A DNA stretch of 64,000 bases from Nitrospinae bacterium bin107 (GTDB lineage Bacteria > UBA8248): assembly GCA_002238965.1 (NCBI GenBank), contig MPNJ01000002.1, positions 299,418 to 363,417 of the forward strand, given 5' to 3'. Of the stretch, positions 42,638 through 51,586 are shown in pieces. The notes beneath the pieces are model-generated. The model did not search any database. It worked only from the letters and a program-made list of their open reading frames with translations, and was not told where the DNA came from. The position numbers and the translations under genes were made by a program. The stretch's first letter is position 1. Each line of letters begins with the position of its first letter.

Positions 42638-43534
42638 TTATTTGACGGCCAGGATTTCAACCTTGAAGCGCCATTCGTCCTCCGTGTTGGGAGTAAGCAG
42701 AAGTTCTCCTGCAATGCACCTGTCGTCGGCGGGATTCCAGTTTGGGGAGGAATGTCTTTCGCCGAGAAGCGCATGCTCGTTAACTTGGAATTTTTCCCGG
42801 ACGGACTTAGAGGAAACTTTCAAGTGACTGACAACTTTACGGACCAGTTTTTCATGAGGATTCTTCCAAAAGTGCATCGCCGAAGCGATCCCGTCAAATA
42901 CTTTCTTCACGCGGCGTACAGCGTATTCTCCTTTTAACTGTGGATATCGCGCATCAACACGCACGGCGAACCTCTCCAAAGCTTCTCCCCTGTTTAACTT
43001 TAACTTCCGCTCAGCATTCAGGTTCCATTCAGCGTTCACAGAACCCCACCAAACATCGTTTAGTTCTGGATTTTGAGAGAGGGGAAGAGCAAATTCATAA
43101 CTCGCAATTTTCTCATATCCATTCAGAAATGGAGTCTCTTTTTTGACTAATTGATAGCTTTGATAGTGAGGGTAGTATTCTTCGCGTTCTGGTGGTTCAG
43201 GAGGTGTATCGTCCTCATAGTAAAAACGAAGGCCATTTCGTGAAGATTTCTTAAAACTCGTGTCCTTCCTGACATTGTAAAAAAGGACATTCTCGACATC
43301 GGCTCTGCGTTCTTGTGTAATATATTCGGCCTTAATAAGCTCATCCTGCTCGGTTTCAAGGGATTCGAGTGCACCACGCAATGGCATCAGTGTTTTTTCC
43401 ACCCATGAAGGCAAATCCGAAACTTTTCCTGCTGGAAATGGGAGGCTTTCCCTTGTCCATAGTTCGATCCGGCCACTAGAATTCGAGAGAACATGATTTT
43501 TACTCTCAGACACTACTTTATGCTTCCGTTTCAT
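42638..43534 (-). CDS. AT-rich orphan protein next to tRNA-Arg
   Basis: Codes for 298 residues. ATG 43534 is chosen for AGAGGA at 6 nt; a GTG 18 nt upstream is the alternative. No signal peptide or membrane span. The protein is rich in E, K, R and W, with a possible helix at 40-75 (LPSWVEKTLMPLRGALESLETEQDELIKAEYITQERRADVE). Near the C-terminus is a conserved-looking HSSPNWNPADDRCIAGELLLTPNTEDEWRFKVEIL. I recognise no family. GC content is clearly below that of neighbours, and it lies downstream of a tRNA gene, a common integration site; probable recent acquisition. Confidence 0.62.
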   Translation of the reverse strand: MKRKHKVVSESKNHVLSNSSGRIELWTRESLPFPAGKVSDLPSWVEKTLMPLRGALESLETEQDELIKAEYITQERRADVENVLFYNVRKDTSFKKSSRNGLRFYYEDDTPPEPPEREEYYPHYQSYQLVKKETPFLNGYEKIASYEFALPLSQNPELNDVWWGSVNAEWNLNAERKLKLNRGEALERFAVRVDARYPQLKGEYAVRRVKKVFDGIASAMHFWKNPHEKLVRKVVSHLKVSSKSVREKFQVNEHALLGERHSSPNWNPADDRCIAGELLLTPNTEDEWRFKVEILAVK

Positions 43535-43646
43535 CCGAATTCCTCTTTTCACCTCTCACGAAAAGCGGCTTTGCGGAGCTTAGCGAAACTTTATCGGCAA
43601 AAGAAAAGAAAGCCGGGGCCATGTGGCCCCGGCCCCTCTAATCAGT

Positions 43647-43723
<77 letters not shown>

Positions 43724-44015
43724 GCTCTTTCTTTATAGCCTGCAAGACGCGCGTCTTGCAAACAAAACGGGGACACTACCCCCGGGCGGGAGCAGGGTCA
43801 AGGGGCGGGGGATGCGCCGGGCGTCTCACCTCCGAGGAGACGGGAACAGCCCGTCCTCTATCCAAATTATTTTCCTGCGCGCGCTTGAAAACTCTCTCGC
43901 TTATCCTTTAGACTCCCCGTGCGGTTATAGGGAATCCATACATTTTTCGCGGTTATGGGGGAGTGTTCGTGCGCTTCGCCCTGCACGCGGCTTGGCCCGG
44001 AGGATACGCTTCATC

Positions 44016-44684
44016 ATGATGAGTTGGCTCCCCGAGAATATTTCTCTCGAAGGAGAGGAAATCGATTTTCTCTTCTATATCTCCTACTACCTGACGGTGG
44101 TCGTCTTCGTCATGGTCGCCGCCGCGATGATCTATTTCCTCATCAAGTACCGCGCCAAACCCGGCGTGAAGGCGAAATACATGCACGGCAACAACACGCT
44201 GGAGATTCTCTGGACGGTGATCCCCACCCTCATCCTGCTCGTCTTCGTCCTGATGACGCAGACCTCCTGGGCAAAGCTCAAGCTGGCGATCCCCCAGAAC
44301 CCGCACGTGCGCGTCGAGGTTACCGGCAAGCAGTTCAACTGGATCGTCCGCTACCCCGGAGACGACAAGAAGTTCGGCACCAAAGACGATCTGGTGCTCG
44401 ACAACCAGTTGAACGTGCCCGTCAACAAGCAGTTGCTCATCTCGCTCAAGGGGACGGACGTCATCCACAGCTTCTTCATACCTCATACCCGCATGAAGCA
44501 GGATGTGGTTCCGGGCCGGACGATTCCGCTGTGGTTTACGCCGACCAAGGTGGGCAAATACGAAATCCCCTGCGCGGAGCTCTGCGGCTTCGGGCACTCC
44601 GGCATGAACGGGGAGTTCATCGTCCACTCGGAGGCGGACTACGCCAAGTGGCGCAAGAAAGCCTGGGCCGAGAAGGACAAATAA
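44016..44684 (+). CDS. coxB: Cytochrome c oxidase subunit II
   Basis: Codes for 222 residues from ATG 44016 (GGAGGA upstream; ATG 44019 is equally possible). Two membrane spans at about 19-43 and 62-82. The periplasmic cupredoxin domain carries the CuA ligands His151 (DVIHSF), Cys186 and Cys190 (CAELCGFGHSGM), His194 and Met197. W109 region QFNWIVRYPG is the cytochrome c docking/electron-entry part. No C-terminal haem c domain and no long leader. It receives electrons from cytochrome c in the aa3-type terminal oxidase. First gene of the 44016-53333 operon. Confidence 0.95.
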   Translation: MMSWLPENISLEGEEIDFLFYISYYLTVVVFVMVAAAMIYFLIKYRAKPGVKAKYMHGNNTLEILWTVIPTLILLVFVLMTQTSWAKLKLAIPQNPHVRVEVTGKQFNWIVRYPGDDKKFGTKDDLVLDNQLNVPVNKQLLISLKGTDVIHSFFIPHTRMKQDVVPGRTIPLWFTPTKVGKYEIPCAELCGFGHSGMNGEFIVHSEADYAKWRKKAWAEKDK

Positions 44685-44786
44685 ACGGCTGTATTCATGA
44701 GGGCGCCCACGCCCTCTTTCATATCTTGAACGGGTCGTCGGGAGTTTTCCTCCGATAAACCGAACTTACGAGGGATGCAGGTAACC

Positions 44787-46748
44787 ATGAGCGAAACCAC
44801 GGCAGACGCACACGGCGCTCACGACCACCACGAAGGTGGGTTCTGGAGCACATACGTCTTCTCGCTGGACCACAAGATGATCGCCAGGCAGTTCCTCTGG
44901 CTCGGCCTCATCATGATGGTCGTGGGCGGAATTCTCGCCCTGATCTTCCGCTGGCAACTCGCCTGGCCGGAAACACAGGTCTGGGGCTTCGAGTGGATAT
45001 CGGACGAGAGCGAAGGCATGCCCGAGGGGTACGTCACGCCGAACTTCTACAACATGGCGGTCACCATGCACGCGACCATCATGGTGTTCCTGGTCGTTAT
45101 GCCGATTCTGGTGGGCTGCTTCGGGAACTTCCTCATCCCGCTGATGATCGGGGCGCGCGACATGGCGTTCCCGGTATTGAACATGCTTTCCTTCTGGGTC
45201 GCCGTTCTGGGCGCCGTCATCATGAGCGCGGGATTCCTGGTCGAGGGAGGACACGCCGCCGCCGGCTGGACAGGCTACGCGCCGTTATCCACCATTCCGG
45301 AATACACGGGCGTATTCATGGGGCAGACTTTATGGGCATTAAGTCTGTTCGTGCTCAGTTTCTCCTCGCTCATGGGCTCGATCAACTACATCACCACGCT
45401 CATCAACATGCGCACCGAGGGAATGACCTGGTTCCGGGTGCCGCTGGTCGTGTGGTCTTTGTTCGTCACGGCCATCCTGGGCCTGCTGGCCCTGCCCATT
45501 CTGGGCTCCGCGGCCGCGATGATGATCTTCGACCGCGTGTTCGAGACCAACTTCTTCAACCCGGCGAAGGGGGGCGAACCCCTCCTTTGGCAGCACCTGT
45601 TCTGGTACTTCGGGCACCCGGAAGTCTACATCCTCATCCTTCCCGGCATGGGCATCGCTTCGGAGTTGTTGCCCGTTTACTGCAGAAAACCGATTTTCGG
45701 CTACCGGGCCATGGTGTACGCCATGCTCGCCATCGCCTTCCTTTCGTGGATCGTCTGGGGCCACCACATGTTCCAGTCCGGCATGAACCCCGCACTTGGT
45801 TCGGCCTTCATGATGACGACGCTCGTCATCGCGATACCATCGGCGATCAAGACATTCAACTGGCTGGGCACCCTGTGGGGCGGTTCGATCCGCTTCACCG
45901 TGCCGATGCTCCATGCCCTGGCGTTCGTCATCCTGTTCGTCATCGGCGGGCTGAGCGGCATCTTCATGGCGTCGAACGTGGTGGACATCTACATACACGA
46001 CACCTACTTCATCGTGGCGCATTTCCACTACGTCATCTTCGGCGGCAGCGTATTCGCGCTCTTTGGCGGCATACAGCACTGGTTCCCGAAAATGTTCGGA
46101 AGGTCCATGGACGAAGCGCTGGGCAAGGTGCACTTCTGGCTCACGTTCATCTTCTTCAACATGGTGTTCTTCCCGATGCACATCCTGGGCGTGGGCGGCC
46201 ACATGCGGCGCATCTACAACCCCATGCAGTATGAGTTCTTACAAGGGATGCAGCCGATCAACGTGATCATCACCCTCTCGGCGCTTGCGCTGGGGCTCTC
46301 GCAGATTCCCTTCGTGTTCAACTTCTTCGCCACCGTCTTCCGCTGGAACGCGAAGTGGTTCCGCGTGCTCACCCAGGCGGTTTCGGCTCTCATCGTCGGC
46401 TTCATCGGCTACAAGAGCGCGGCGGTGATGTTCGAGGGCCTGATGGAGCCCGTACCCTCGACGGGTGGACGCATCGTGGGCACGATCGTCTTCGTGGCGC
46501 TTGCGGTCTGGATCTACCGCTATCTCGAGAAGAACATGGCTCCGCTGGGAGCCGACGCGCCCCAGAACCCCTGGGACGCCAACACGCTCGAGTGGGTGGC
46601 TCCCACGCCGGCGCCGCACGGGAACTTCGGCCCCACGCTGCCTGTGGTCCAGCGCGGACCCTATGAATACAGCGTCCCCGGCGAGGAAGCGGACTGGGCG
46701 CCGCAGACCGAGCCCATCGACCCGGCGCTCGCCGAAGCCGGACACTAG
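44787..46748 (+). CDS. coxA: Cytochrome c oxidase subunit I (aa3-type, A1 family)
   Basis: Codes for 653 residues from ATG 44787 (AGG at 5 nt); ATG 44775 would add MQVT. Twelve core spans. FWYFGHPEVYILILPG contains the CuB His, proton-channel Glu and cross-linked Tyr of A1-type oxidases. VWGHHMF gives the two further CuB histidines, and DTYFIVAHFHYVIFGG the haem a3 and haem a ligands. The last about 90 residues are a proline-rich soluble tail (DANTLEWVAPTPAPHGNFGPTLP). Reduces O2 to water while pumping protons. Confidence 0.96.
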   Translation: MSETTADAHGAHDHHEGGFWSTYVFSLDHKMIARQFLWLGLIMMVVGGILALIFRWQLAWPETQVWGFEWISDESEGMPEGYVTPNFYNMAVTMHATIMVFLVVMPILVGCFGNFLIPLMIGARDMAFPVLNMLSFWVAVLGAVIMSAGFLVEGGHAAAGWTGYAPLSTIPEYTGVFMGQTLWALSLFVLSFSSLMGSINYITTLINMRTEGMTWFRVPLVVWSLFVTAILGLLALPILGSAAAMMIFDRVFETNFFNPAKGGEPLLWQHLFWYFGHPEVYILILPGMGIASELLPVYCRKPIFGYRAMVYAMLAIAFLSWIVWGHHMFQSGMNPALGSAFMMTTLVIAIPSAIKTFNWLGTLWGGSIRFTVPMLHALAFVILFVIGGLSGIFMASNVVDIYIHDTYFIVAHFHYVIFGGSVFALFGGIQHWFPKMFGRSMDEALGKVHFWLTFIFFNMVFFPMHILGVGGHMRRIYNPMQYEFLQGMQPINVIITLSALALGLSQIPFVFNFFATVFRWNAKWFRVLTQAVSALIVGFIGYKSAAVMFEGLMEPVPSTGGRIVGTIVFVALAVWIYRYLEKNMAPLGADAPQNPWDANTLEWVAPTPAPHGNFGPTLPVVQRGPYEYSVPGEEADWAPQTEPIDPALAEAGH

Positions 46749-46780
46749 CGCCGCCGCAATTACCCCGGGAGAGAACGCGC

Positions 46781-47725
46781 ATGGCATCTGATCGCCATGC
46801 CGGCCTTCCCGCCGAAAATGGGGGAGGCTGGCCCCATCGTTTCGCCCTGCTGACCTGCGTCTTCACCGTCGTGCTCATCCTCGCCGGCGGTCTGGTGACG
46901 AGCACGGGTTCGGGCCTCGCGGTTCCCGACTGGCCCAACACGTTCGGCTACAACATGTTCCTCTTCCCGTGGTCGAAGATGGTGGGCGGCGTTTTCATCG
47001 AACACTCGCACCGCCTGCTCGGCTCGCTGGTGGGGTTTCTCACCATCCTGACGGCCGCCGCCATCTGGAAAACCGATGAGCGTAAATGGATGCGCAGGCT
47101 GGGCGCATTCGCCGTCGGCCTGGTGATTTTACAGGGCGTGCTCGGCGGGATGCGGGTGGTTCTCATCAAACTCAACCTGGCCATCGTCCACGCCTGCGTC
47201 GCGCAAGTTTTCTTCGCACTCATGGTGAGCCTGGCATTGTTCACCTCACGCGGCTGGCGGGAAGATACAGGTGAAACGGGGGATAAGGGACTGGCTAGAC
47301 TGGGCCTCATCACCGTTTCGCTGCTATACGTCCAGATTATCTTCGGCGCGGTGCTGCGCCACACCGGAAACAGGCTCGACGCCCATCTGCTCTTCGCCGT
47401 GTTGAGCACTATCCACGTCATCCTCCTCTCTTATAAGACCCTGAAGCTGCCGAATCCTGGCGCATTGGCGAAAGAGGCGAACTTCCTGTGGGTCCTGCTA
47501 ATCGTTCAACTCGCGCTCGGCGGCGCCTCGTGGGTCGGGAAATACGCCGCCATGGGCGAGGCCTTCACGCCCGTTCTCATCATCTCGATAACCTCCGCCC
47601 ACGTCGTGGTGGGCGCGATGCTCTTCGCGACCTCGCTCGTCGTGGCCCTTCGCCTCAATAAAAGCGGCCTGTTCGCCTTGAAGGACACCGAAGCGCCCGT
47701 TGCGGCGGGAGGCGCGCGCGCATGA
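46781..47725 (+). CDS. ctaA: Haem A synthase (CtaA/Cox15)
   Basis: Codes for 314 residues with eight membrane spans in two four-helix repeats. GGLVTSTGSGLAVPDWPNTFGYNMFLFP is the family start; haem ligands lie in FIEHSHRLLGSLVG, AIVHACVAQVFFAL, LRHTGNRLDAHLLFAVLSTIHV and ISITSAHVVVGA. It oxidises the C8 methyl of haem O to give haem A for subunit I. The stop overlaps the ctaB start by 4 nt, so both haem enzymes are co-translated. Confidence 0.94.
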   Translation: MASDRHAGLPAENGGGWPHRFALLTCVFTVVLILAGGLVTSTGSGLAVPDWPNTFGYNMFLFPWSKMVGGVFIEHSHRLLGSLVGFLTILTAAAIWKTDERKWMRRLGAFAVGLVILQGVLGGMRVVLIKLNLAIVHACVAQVFFALMVSLALFTSRGWREDTGETGDKGLARLGLITVSLLYVQIIFGAVLRHTGNRLDAHLLFAVLSTIHVILLSYKTLKLPNPGALAKEANFLWVLLIVQLALGGASWVGKYAAMGEAFTPVLIISITSAHVVVGAMLFATSLVVALRLNKSGLFALKDTEAPVAAGGARA

Positions 47726-48612
47726 CGAATTTCCGTACCGAGGCGATGAATCTCGACGCAGCCAGGCGAAGGGCGGTGGATTACCTGGAACTCACGAAAC
47801 CGCGCATCCTGCCGATGGTGCTGGTGGTCACCGCCGCGGGCTTCTACCTCGCCTCGGGCGCAGGGCTCGATATTATCCTGCTCATCCACACGCTCATCGG
47901 CTCGGCCTTTGCGACGGGCGGCGCGCTGGCGCTGAACCAGGCATCCGAAGAAGACCTTGACGCGCGGATGATCCGGACGCAAAAACGCCCGCTGCCAGAC
48001 GGGCGGCTTCTCAAGTTCGATGCGCTCCTGTTCGGCTCCGCCGTCATGCTGCTGGGCGTGGCCTATCTGGCCATTTTCGTGAACCCCTTCACGGCGCTCC
48101 TCATCGCCGCCACCGGCGGGCTGTATCTTTTCCTGTATACGCCGCTAAAACGAACGACCTCGTTCAACAGCGTGGTGGGCGCGGTTCCGGGCGCCATGCC
48201 GCCGGTCATCGGCTGGGCGGCGGCAACGGGCGCGCTCTCGGTCGAGGCGTTCGTGGTGTTCTGCATCATGTTCCTCTGGCAGATCCCCCACGCGCTGGCG
48301 ATCGCCGTCATGTACCGCGAGGATTTCGCGAGAGCGGACATCAAGCTCCTGCCCGTCGAGGACCCGGGCGGCGCCAGTACGGGCAGACAGGTTATCTCCT
48401 ATTGCATGGCGCTCATTCCCGCAGGAATGGCCCCGGCCCTGATCGGCATGGCCGGCCCCGCCTATTTCGCGGTCTCAACCATCCTGGGGTTCGTATATCT
48501 CGGTTACGGCGTTCACATGGCGAGAGAAAAAGGCGTCGCATCCGCAAGGCGGTTGTTCTACTTCTCGCTGATTTATCTGCCGGCCCTCCTGCTGGCCATG
48601 ATATTCGGATGA
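47722..48612 (+). CDS. ctaB: Protoheme IX farnesyltransferase (haem O synthase)
   Basis: Codes for 296 residues, nine spans, UbiA superfamily. YLELTKPRILPMVLVVTAAGFYLASG opens the domain. The first prenyl-diphosphate motif is NQASEEDLDARMIRTQKRPLPDG, and the second appears as YTPLKRTTSFNSVVGAVPGAMPPVIGWAAATG. IPHALAIAVMYREDFARADIKLLPVEDP is the cytoplasmic loop typical of CtaB. It adds farnesyl to haem B, feeding CtaA. Overlaps ctaA and the next small gene by 4 nt each. Confidence 0.95.
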   Translation: MTNFRTEAMNLDAARRRAVDYLELTKPRILPMVLVVTAAGFYLASGAGLDIILLIHTLIGSAFATGGALALNQASEEDLDARMIRTQKRPLPDGRLLKFDALLFGSAVMLLGVAYLAIFVNPFTALLIAATGGLYLFLYTPLKRTTSFNSVVGAVPGAMPPVIGWAAATGALSVEAFVVFCIMFLWQIPHALAIAVMYREDFARADIKLLPVEDPGGASTGRQVISYCMALIPAGMAPALIGMAGPAYFAVSTILGFVYLGYGVHMAREKGVASARRLFYFSLIYLPALLLAMIFG

Positions 48613-48731
48613 GCGAAGCGATGGATAAATCACAAACCAGAAACAAGAACCGGCGAACCGGAGTTCTTCTATTTCTGTTCATCGTGTGCCTGGCCGCGTT
48701 CGCGTGGACCGTGGCCATCATCAGGAACTAG
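48609..48731 (+). CDS. 40-residue single-span protein of the oxidase operon
   Basis: Starts in the ctaB stop (ATGA). A basic N-terminus (KSQTRNKNRRTG) is followed by one span (VLLFLFIVCLAAFAWTVAII) and ends RN. Its size and shape resemble small oxidase subunits or assembly peptides found between ctaB and subunit III genes in other bacteria. No family motif can be claimed. It is 7 nt before the subunit III gene. Confidence 0.65.
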   Translation: MSEAMDKSQTRNKNRRTGVLLFLFIVCLAAFAWTVAIIRN

Positions 48732-48737
48732 ACGGGA

Positions 48738-49448
48738 GTGGCCTCGTTGAATCCGGTGCTCGAAGCGCCTCCGAAAGAAAAACTGGAGCGATGGGAAGGC
48801 GCGCCTCCTCCGCCTCCGCCGGAACCACCCGACGATAACGGGGGCAACGGAAACGGAGGAGGAGACGACTCCCCGGATACGCCTCCCGCCGGAAAACCTT
48901 TGCTTGGAAACACCCAGCTCGCCATGCTGGTCTTGATCGCGGCTGAAATCATGTTCTTCTCGGGCCTCATTGGGGCCTTTCTGGTCTTTCGCTTCAGCGG
49001 AAAACCCTGGCCGCCGCCATTCCAGCCGCGCCTGCCAGTGGAAGTCACCGCCGTCAACACGGCCTTCCTGCTGCTGAGCAGCTACACGATGGTCCGCGCT
49101 CAGCTTGCGCTGAAAAGAGGCGACGCGAAGTCCCTGCCGCGTCTGCTTACCATCACGGGCGTTCTGGGCGTCGTCTTCCTCGCCATACAGGGCTACGAGT
49201 GGGTGCGCCTGGTCAGCTTCGGGCTTACCGCGTCGGCGAACGTCTACGGATCGCTCTTCTACACCATCATCGGAACGCACGGGGTTCACGTGCTGAGCGC
49301 GGTCGTCTGGCTGGTCGTGGTACTCGTTCGCGCGCATCTGGGAAAATACTCCGCCCGCAAACCCAACGGCGTCGTCGCATGCGCGATGTACTGGCATCTG
49401 GTGGTTGGGCTTTGGCCGATTCTGTTCTATCTGGTCTACCTGCTCTAG
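48738..49448 (+). CDS. coxC: Cytochrome c oxidase subunit III, paralogue 1
   Basis: Codes for 236 residues from a GTG start. Residues 1-55 are a low-complexity Pro/Gly/Asn/Asp stretch (APPPPPPEPPDDNGGNGNGGG) facing the cytoplasm. Five spans follow, with AEIMFFSGLIGAFLVFRFSG, QGYEWVRLVSFGL, GSLFYTIIGTHGVHVLSAVVWLVVV and YWHLVVGLWPILFYLVYLL typical of subunit III. It stabilises subunit I and its D-channel proton uptake. A second, shorter paralogue is at 49772-50395. Confidence 0.9.
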   Translation: MASLNPVLEAPPKEKLERWEGAPPPPPPEPPDDNGGNGNGGGDDSPDTPPAGKPLLGNTQLAMLVLIAAEIMFFSGLIGAFLVFRFSGKPWPPPFQPRLPVEVTAVNTAFLLLSSYTMVRAQLALKRGDAKSLPRLLTITGVLGVVFLAIQGYEWVRLVSFGLTASANVYGSLFYTIIGTHGVHVLSAVVWLVVVLVRAHLGKYSARKPNGVVACAMYWHLVVGLWPILFYLVYLL

Positions 49449-49519
49449 TGACGCAGGAACCGCTGAAAACGTTGACACTTTCACGAAGCGGGTGGCATAC
49501 TCGTTTCAAGGAGAATCAG

Positions 49520-49756
49520 GTGAAACCGATCGTTTACATTCTCATCGCCACGGCTTTGGGTGTAGTCCTTTCGGGACAGGACTACGCCTTCGCCTGCGCG
49601 GTGTGCGGGGTGGACAACGAGCCTGGTTTTCTCTGGAGCATGGGCTTTCTGATCAGCATGCCGTTCGCGATCGCAACAGTCACGGGCGGTTATTTCGTAT
49701 ACAATTCCCGGCGCGCAAAGAGAGAGCCGGCGAACAAAGGCATATTTTCTGAATAA
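49520..49756 (+). CDS. Small secreted or membrane CxxC protein between the two subunit III genes
   Basis: Codes for 78 residues from a GTG with AAGGAG at 6 nt. An N-terminal hydrophobic stretch (YILIATALGVVLSG) leads to FACAVCGVDNEPGFLW with a CxxC pair, then a second span (SMGFLISMPFAIATVTGGYFVY) and a basic tail. CxxC could bind copper or haem, or be redox-active. Sitting inside an oxidase operon, a metal or assembly role is plausible but inferred. No family recognised. Confidence 0.65.
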   Translation: MKPIVYILIATALGVVLSGQDYAFACAVCGVDNEPGFLWSMGFLISMPFAIATVTGGYFVYNSRRAKREPANKGIFSE

Positions 49757-49771
49757 GAAGGAGAAGGCGAA

Positions 49772-50395
49772 GTGACTGATGCCGCCGCCGTGGATCACGC
49801 CCACGGAGTGGAACCAGCGGAAACTCCGCTTACCCCTGAAAGCTGGGGCAAGCTGGGGATGTGGGTATTTCTGGCGGGCGACGCCATGTCGTTCGGGACC
49901 CTGTTGGCGGGCTACGCCATCATGCGGGGCAACAGCGCCAACTGGCCGGTGCCCGTGGACGTGCTGGGCATTTCGCTCACCGCGTTCATGACGTTCCTGC
50001 TCATCTGCAGCAGCGTCACCATGGTGAAGGGCCTGGACGCCATCAAAAATGACGATCAGGCGGGCCTGGTGAAGTACATGTGGCTCACCGTAGGCGGCGG
50101 ACTCATATTCCTCGCCTTACAAGCCTATGAGTGGACCCATCTGATCAATTTGGGCCTCCACCTTTCGGCCAACAAGTGGGGCGACAGCCTCTTCGGCACC
50201 ACCTTCTACATCATCACGGGCTTCCACGGGATGCACGTGACCGGCGGCGTCATCTATCTGGCCGTCATAGCGATGCGCGGCCAAAAGGGCGTTTATTCGG
50301 CGACGAACTGGAACGAGGTGGAAATCGCGGGCCTCTACTGGCACTTCGTGGACCTCGTCTGGATTCTCGTCTTCACGTTCATTTATCTACTGTAA
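49772..50395 (+). CDS. coxC: Cytochrome c oxidase subunit III, paralogue 2
   Basis: Codes for 207 residues from a GTG with AAGGAG (49759-49764) 7 nt before it. Five spans. KLGMWVFLAGDAMSFGTLLAGYAIMRG corresponds to the first subunit III helix; LQAYEWTHLINLGLHLSANKWGDSLFGTTFYIITGFHGMHVTGGVIYL and GLYWHFVDLVWILVFTFIYLL are canonical. Lacks the P/G-rich leader of paralogue 1. The two may serve one complex or alternative complexes. Confidence 0.9.
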   Translation: MTDAAAVDHAHGVEPAETPLTPESWGKLGMWVFLAGDAMSFGTLLAGYAIMRGNSANWPVPVDVLGISLTAFMTFLLICSSVTMVKGLDAIKNDDQAGLVKYMWLTVGGGLIFLALQAYEWTHLINLGLHLSANKWGDSLFGTTFYIITGFHGMHVTGGVIYLAVIAMRGQKGVYSATNWNEVEIAGLYWHFVDLVWILVFTFIYLL

Positions 50396-50452
50396 TCATC
50401 ACGGGCAAGCGCCTGAGCGCGCCCGGTTCGTTCGAGGGAGAGCACATACATC

Positions 50453-50749
50453 ATGGCGAGCGCAAGCCACTCGGAACACGACGATCACCACGTGAACTAC
50501 ATGGCCATCTTCTGGTGGCTCCTGGCGCTCACGATACTCGAGGTCCTGGCCGGCATCCCCCAGGCGAGCCCCGCCTATCCGCAGCTTTTGAAGGGGGCGC
50601 TCCTCGTCGGCATGGCCGTGGCCAAGGCGGTCCTCGTGGCGCTTTATTTCATGCATCTCAAGTTCGAGAAAGTGGCGCTGGGCTTCATCGCCATGATACC
50701 GCTCGTGCTGTGCGTGTTCGTGGTGTTGATGGTGCTGCCGGATTTTTAG
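50453..50749 (+). CDS. Cytochrome c oxidase subunit IV family protein
   Basis: Codes for 98 residues: a His-rich N-terminus (SHSEHDDHHVNYM), then three spans (FWWLLALTILEVLAGI, LLVGMAVAKAVLVALYFMHLKFE and FIAMIPLVLCVFVVLMVLP). The KAVLVALYFMHLKFE motif is diagnostic of the prokaryotic COX4/CyoD-like family. Accessory subunit of the oxidase encoded upstream. Confidence 0.9.
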   Translation: MASASHSEHDDHHVNYMAIFWWLLALTILEVLAGIPQASPAYPQLLKGALLVGMAVAKAVLVALYFMHLKFEKVALGFIAMIPLVLCVFVVLMVLPDF

Positions 50750-50795
50750 GCCGCCCCTACCCTACGCCAGACGTTACATAAAAAATACATAATTC

Positions 50796-51221
50796 ATGTC
50801 GCTTCGACATCTACCCACCCTGAACGCCTTGTTGAACCTCACGTGCGCATTCCTGCTCATGGCGGGGATGAGGCGCATCTACGTCAAAGATGTGGAAGCC
50901 CACAAGCGCCTCATGGTGAGCGCGTTCGCGGTCTCCACCCTGTTCCTCATCTCCTATCTCGTCTACCACTTCAACGTGGGCTCTGTGGGCTTCACCGGCA
51001 CAGGCTGGATTCGTCCGGTGTATTTCATCATCCTCATCACGCATTCGGCCCTGGCGGTCCTGGTGCCGCCCATGGCGGTCATCACCCTCTATAGAGCGTG
51101 GCGGGGGGATTTCGAGCGGCACCGCCGCATCGCCCGCTGGACCTACCCCATCTGGCTCTATGTTTCGTTCACGGGCGTCGCGGTCTACTTGATACTCTAC
51201 GTCTTCTACCCGGGGGCATGA
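50796..51221 (+). CDS. DUF420-family membrane protein
   Basis: Codes for 141 residues with four spans. LPTLNALLNLTCAFLLMAGMRRIYVKDVEAHKRLMVSAFAVSTLFLISYLVYHF and a later ILITHSALAVLVPPMAVITLYRAWRGDFERHRRIARWTYPIWLYVSFTGVAVYL carry the conserved His residues of DUF420 (YozB-like). These proteins accompany aa3/caa3 oxidases and are thought to help copper or haem insertion. Overlaps the DUF983 gene by 4 nt. Confidence 0.9.
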   Translation: MSLRHLPTLNALLNLTCAFLLMAGMRRIYVKDVEAHKRLMVSAFAVSTLFLISYLVYHFNVGSVGFTGTGWIRPVYFIILITHSALAVLVPPMAVITLYRAWRGDFERHRRIARWTYPIWLYVSFTGVAVYLILYVFYPGA

Positions 51222-51586
51222 GAGAATTCCTGCGCGCCTTAAGACGCGGGTGCGCCCTGATATGCCCGAGATGCCCCGAACCCCTCTTCACGGGACCATT
51301 CCGCATGCACGAACGATGCCCGGGCTGCGGCTACCTCTTCGAGCGTGAACAGGGCTATTTCGTCGGCGCCATCTACATCAACTACGCCATCACGATCATC
51401 ATCTGCCTGGGCGGCTATCTGCTCACCGAGATATTCCTCGCGCCCGGCCTTGCGGCGCAGCTCGTCATATGGGGTGGGCTTTGCATCCTGATTCCGCTAT
51501 TCTCGTTTCGCTACTCCCGCGCCATCTGGCTGAACGCGGATTATTATTTCAACCGGAAACTCTCACCCGACGATGATGGGGAATGA
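51218..51586 (+). CDS. DUF983-family zinc-ribbon membrane protein
   Basis: Codes for 122 residues. ALICPRCPEPLFTGPFRMHERCPGCGYLFEREQGYFVGAIYINY has two CxxC pairs (zinc ribbon) leading into the family's GYFVGA motif, followed by two spans. DUF983 genes recur in cytochrome oxidase operons; the role is unproven. It overlaps both neighbours by 4 nt (ATGA), showing tight translational coupling with DUF420 and the ABC ATPase. Confidence 0.9.
   Translation: MREFLRALRRGCALICPRCPEPLFTGPFRMHERCPGCGYLFEREQGYFVGAIYINYAITIIICLGGYLLTEIFLAPGLAAQLVIWGGLCILIPLFSFRYSRAIWLNADYYFNRKLSPDDDGE

Noticed and set aside
42139..42774. 211-codon minus-strand ORF after the symporter gene
   Set aside because: Overlaps the better-supported 298-residue gene in a different frame, has no ribosome site and a composition unlike a protein.
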